Source: Megaleporinus macrocephalus
Taxonomy: Eukaryota > Chordata > Actinopteri > Characiformes > Anostomidae
Direction: 5' to 3'
NCBI GenBank assembly: GCA_021613375.1
Contig: CM038714.1
Location: forward strand, 40,895,123 to 40,959,122
Length of the DNA: 64,000 nt
Position numbers and translations under genes: made by a program
Shown: positions 60,940 to 64,000 of the stretch, piece by piece
Position numbering within the stretch: position 1 is the first letter of the stretch
How the letters are laid out: every line of letters begins with the position of its first letter
The notes under the pieces: model-generated
Told to the model about the DNA's origin: nothing
Databases searched by the model: none
What the model saw: only the letters and a program-made list of their open reading frames with translations

Positions 60940-61445
60940 CAGTGCCCTCCATACTCCAGTCATTGTATTTTATTGTTCTGGTTTTGAAATGTGGTTATGA
61001 AAAAGTATAAATAGGTAATTGGCACCTGGAAGAAAACTATTTAAGGTACAAAACTGGTACTGTAGTTTGAGGGTATATTTATATTGCTTGTGCCTTGATG
61101 AACAAATATGTACCTGCATCTTTTGTTCTAATCCTTTATTTTTTTTTACTTGTTCTAATGTTTTTTATTTTGATCAAACTTGATTATTTTCCATCAACAA
61201 AATGCTTATTAAACCTACCATCCTACTGACAACATACAACATATAGCCGACTAATATATACAAATATATATATATATATACTAAATCTGGCCCTTTGCCT
61301 TTAATACATTCTGTGTATTTAGATATATCTTGGGATGAAAGTTGGAACACCAGGAAACTAAGAACAGCAGGTTTGAGATTTTTGGCAGCCATGAAAATGT
61401 ATTTGATTTTTTTATAAGAACACTAATACAAATAAACATAAATAT

Positions 61446-61821
61446 TAGGGGTGTAAGAAAATATCGGAAATATCGAATATCGGGATAGTTTGTTTGGTGA
61501 TACTATATCGATTCTCAAAAACACAGATTTCGGGCAGACAGTGAAATATTGTGTGTTGTGTTTAAACCTCTGACCACTAGATGGCAGTGTTGTAATCCAT
61601 TTTCAGCTCCACTCCAACATTAACACGCAGCACAAGGACGCAATGCTATTGTAAGCATTGACAAACCTGTTCATACAGTGGTGTGTTTTAATAGTAGGAT
61701 TCGAAAAATCACAATATATCACGTTGCTTGCAGTATCGTGATATATCACGATATATTGAATCGTGATTGCTGTATCACAATATGTATCGTATCGCCAGTT
61801 TCTTGCCAATACACAGCCCTA
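61446..61821. mobile_element. hAT-like MITE with perfect 8-bp target duplication
   Basis: 376 bp. Ends TAGGGGTGTAAGAAAATATC and CTTGCCAATACACAGCCCTA are imperfect inverted copies. ATAAATAT flanks both sides (61438-61445 and 61822-61829). The interior is rich in ATATCG/CGATAT words, as in many fish hAT MITEs. No coding capacity. Confidence 0.85.
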
Positions 61822-62330
61822 ATAAATATAATACACTACGAGAGGACTGAAATAAAATAGAATTCTGTGACTTATACACATGACTCCAAGCTGCCCAAAA
61901 CCAGGGTGATGTATTTATTTAGACCACTCATTATAAATAAACCTGTTAGACACTCAATGTCCAAAGACCACGGCTGGACAGCTTCACCAGTAAGGTATTT
62001 TCTGATGGGCCCTTTTTTTTTTTTTAAAGATTTCCAGTGTAGACATTGTGAAGGATTTGTGATGCAGTATGATACAACATTCAAAATGATCCTTATTGAT
62101 CCAAATTGCAGCTTAACACAGGCTGCTGGTTGTTCTGTGACAGTAGTTATATACTATTGTGTAAAGTGCTGTGCATTATGGGTTTTCTGTGTATACTAAA
62201 GTGCATAATTTGTGCACTACCCGTTGTGGTGTATTGTGGGATTGTAAGAGTGCAATCGATATTCCCGGCTATGTTTTCAGACACCACAAGATGACAGGTT
62301 CCCACAAGGGTGGAACACAGACATTGGCTG

Positions 62331-62480
62331 CGTCGGAAATCGCCTACCAAGTCAGTAGGTACTAGACTGGAACCAGTTTGCACTGCTCGACCAGTGGGCT
62401 GTTTCAGTATACGAGGGTTTAGTATCCACGCAACCTCGTATGCACCATGTCCTGTGGCACAAGACGGCAGACCACCACTG
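62331..62480. repeat. Partial MITE related to 44020-44318
   Basis: GAAATCGCCTACCAAGTCAG, TAGGTACTAGACTGGAACCA and GTGGGCTGTTTCAGTATACG parallel the left half of the element at 44020. No right end was located. Confidence 0.55.
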
Positions 62481-64000
62481 TGAAAATTGTGCACTGGTAT
62501 CTTTTATCCTGACACCACTGAACACATCACTGAGCTCATGGGCAGGGTTTGCGAGATTCCCTATCCAGACACCAGCCTCTCTCCTATTGTGCTCTGCATG
62601 AATGTGGAGAAACGATATCATGTAAAATCAATGGATCAAACCAGTGAGTCTCTTCTTCAGCTGTACACTCTGCTCAAGCTTTTCTCCTTCCTACGTAATG
62701 ATGGCACTCATTATCCCACAAAAAAACCCGGAGAGACATTCACTGACTGATTTCGCACCTTTGTTTTTCCTCCTCTGGTTTAGAGGATCTTTTTTTCCCC
62801 CCCATACGCTTATTGCTGTAATCAAACAGCCTGAGCTAATAGTCCCTTCTCCCCTCTCGGCCTAATTGAAAGGTGTGTGAATTGATATCTGCGCTGTAGG
62901 ACATCACACTTGCATTGAGCGCTTTCTCATCATAGCAGGAGTAAACACTGCTGATGGCTTTTGCTGGATGAGGTTGCAGTGTGCGCGTGAGTGTGTGTGG
63001 GAGACGTACATACCCCCCGAGGTGGCCTCCAACATGACTAGCGAGAATCTGAGAGCATTAATTTGCTTCTTGAATCCTATTTGCACTCTTCTGTGGGGAA
63101 AAAGGGTTGGATGCTTGCTGAAACACTAGAGACTGTAGGTTTCCTTTTATTAAAAAAAAATCAAAAATCTACCAGCATAACGCGCCAGAGAATTCAGCTC
63201 CCTGCAAGACTGCAAGTGCTTTTATATGCTTATCAGCAGCAATATCCTTTTGTCTATGAGCTGGGGGAGTTTTGAGCTGCCATGAAGTCAGTAATTACAT
63301 GTGTTTCTGATAGAGCAAAATGTTAAAACAACTGGACTGTGGCCTTTTATCCTGCTTACCCTCGCCTTTTCATTATTATAGGCATGAATTCCATTGAGGC
63401 ATGAATCCAGTTCTTTGTTCCCGGTTAAGAGATAGATTGAAGATAGATTTCAAAATGACAGAAACACAATAGCAATACTGGTATATGTATCAGATGATTG
63501 TACCAATTACTTGTGGTTACACAAGAGATACACTCATTTCCTTGGATACTCTCTACTCATTTCAGTGGTTAAGCCTCACCTATTCCTAGTTATTCTATGT
63601 CTATTTCTATATATAGGCTACACCTATCATGGGGTATCTCCTTGTTAAAATCATTTCCAATTGGACTGTAGATTGGGCGCAATGTAGACTCGTAATCTAT
63701 CATCTACAGTACTATAATTTTCAGACTTTACAAATCAGACTTTAAAAATCTGTTACAAAGCTGAATTCTGCAGGTCAGTAGAACAAGACGTGCTAATTCC
63801 ATAGAGTCCTGGATTCCATTGCATTATTAGTCTTAAAGAAATTGGAACCGCCCATGTCTGTATTGGCTTTAGGTCCTGACTTCCTATCTATGGAGACACA
63901 GCACATGGGCTCTTCTAATTTTCCCACTTTTGTAAATTGAGCTCAAATGGCTGGCAAAGTCATATTTACAACAGGAACTCTGTTCTACATGATACACAAG
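62481..64000. other. No recognised gene to window end
   Basis: Open frames at 62487-62750 and 62644-62865 have no recognisable domain or clear splice context. A short A run lies near 63150. Confidence 0.4.

Noticed and set aside
62106..62865. Cluster of overlapping short frames on both strands
   Set aside because: Overlaps a MITE fragment; frames are short, unrelated and lack splice context.

Overview
The window is vertebrate DNA, almost certainly from a teleost fish. The evidence is a split vertebrate gene with GT-AG introns, many fish-type DNA transposon remnants (Tc1/mariner, hAT and Harbinger-like MITEs), CA/GT microsatellites, and low gene density. One dispersed element, at 52122-52705, is a type I associate with ostariophysan fishes such as characins and catfishes. 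That lineage guess rests on memory, not on a search.

The only gene I can support is the 3' part of HDAC11 (class IV histone deacetylase) on the + strand. Four coding exons lie at 749-811, 19488-19584, 24644-24822 and 42184-42423. They join in frame (phases 0, 1, 0) and align residue for residue with about residues 164 to the C-terminus of human HDAC11. They carry the zinc ligands (Asp and His of DAH, Asp of AGTD) and the catalytic Tyr of SGGY. The exons for residues 1 to about 163, including the catalytic His pair, lie upstream of position 1. The introns are 18.7, 5.1 and 17.4 kb.

The introns hold five tandem arrays totalling about 15 kb: a 42-bp unit (3765-5860), a 48-bp unit (7241-10298), a 43-bp unit (18546-19146), a 24-bp unit (27271-31730) and an 85-bp unit (32673-37422). 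Three are tied to transposable elements. The 24-bp array runs exactly from one inverted end of a Tc1-like element to the other, flanked by TA. The 85-bp array sits inside an hAT-like element with matching ends and a perfect 8-bp target duplication. The 48-bp unit looks like an amplified internal piece of the dispersed fish repeat next to it. The 42-bp array ends in a fold-back palindrome. This series of transposon-seeded minisatellites in one gene is the most unusual feature of the window.

Downstream of the HDAC11 stop codon (42424-64000) I see no convincing exon. This part holds decayed mobile elements: MITEs, an L1-like LINE tail, two Tc1 remnants, a complete small hAT MITE with an 8-bp target duplication, and simple repeats. 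No rRNA gene, functional tRNA gene, CRISPR or prokaryotic-type operon is present.
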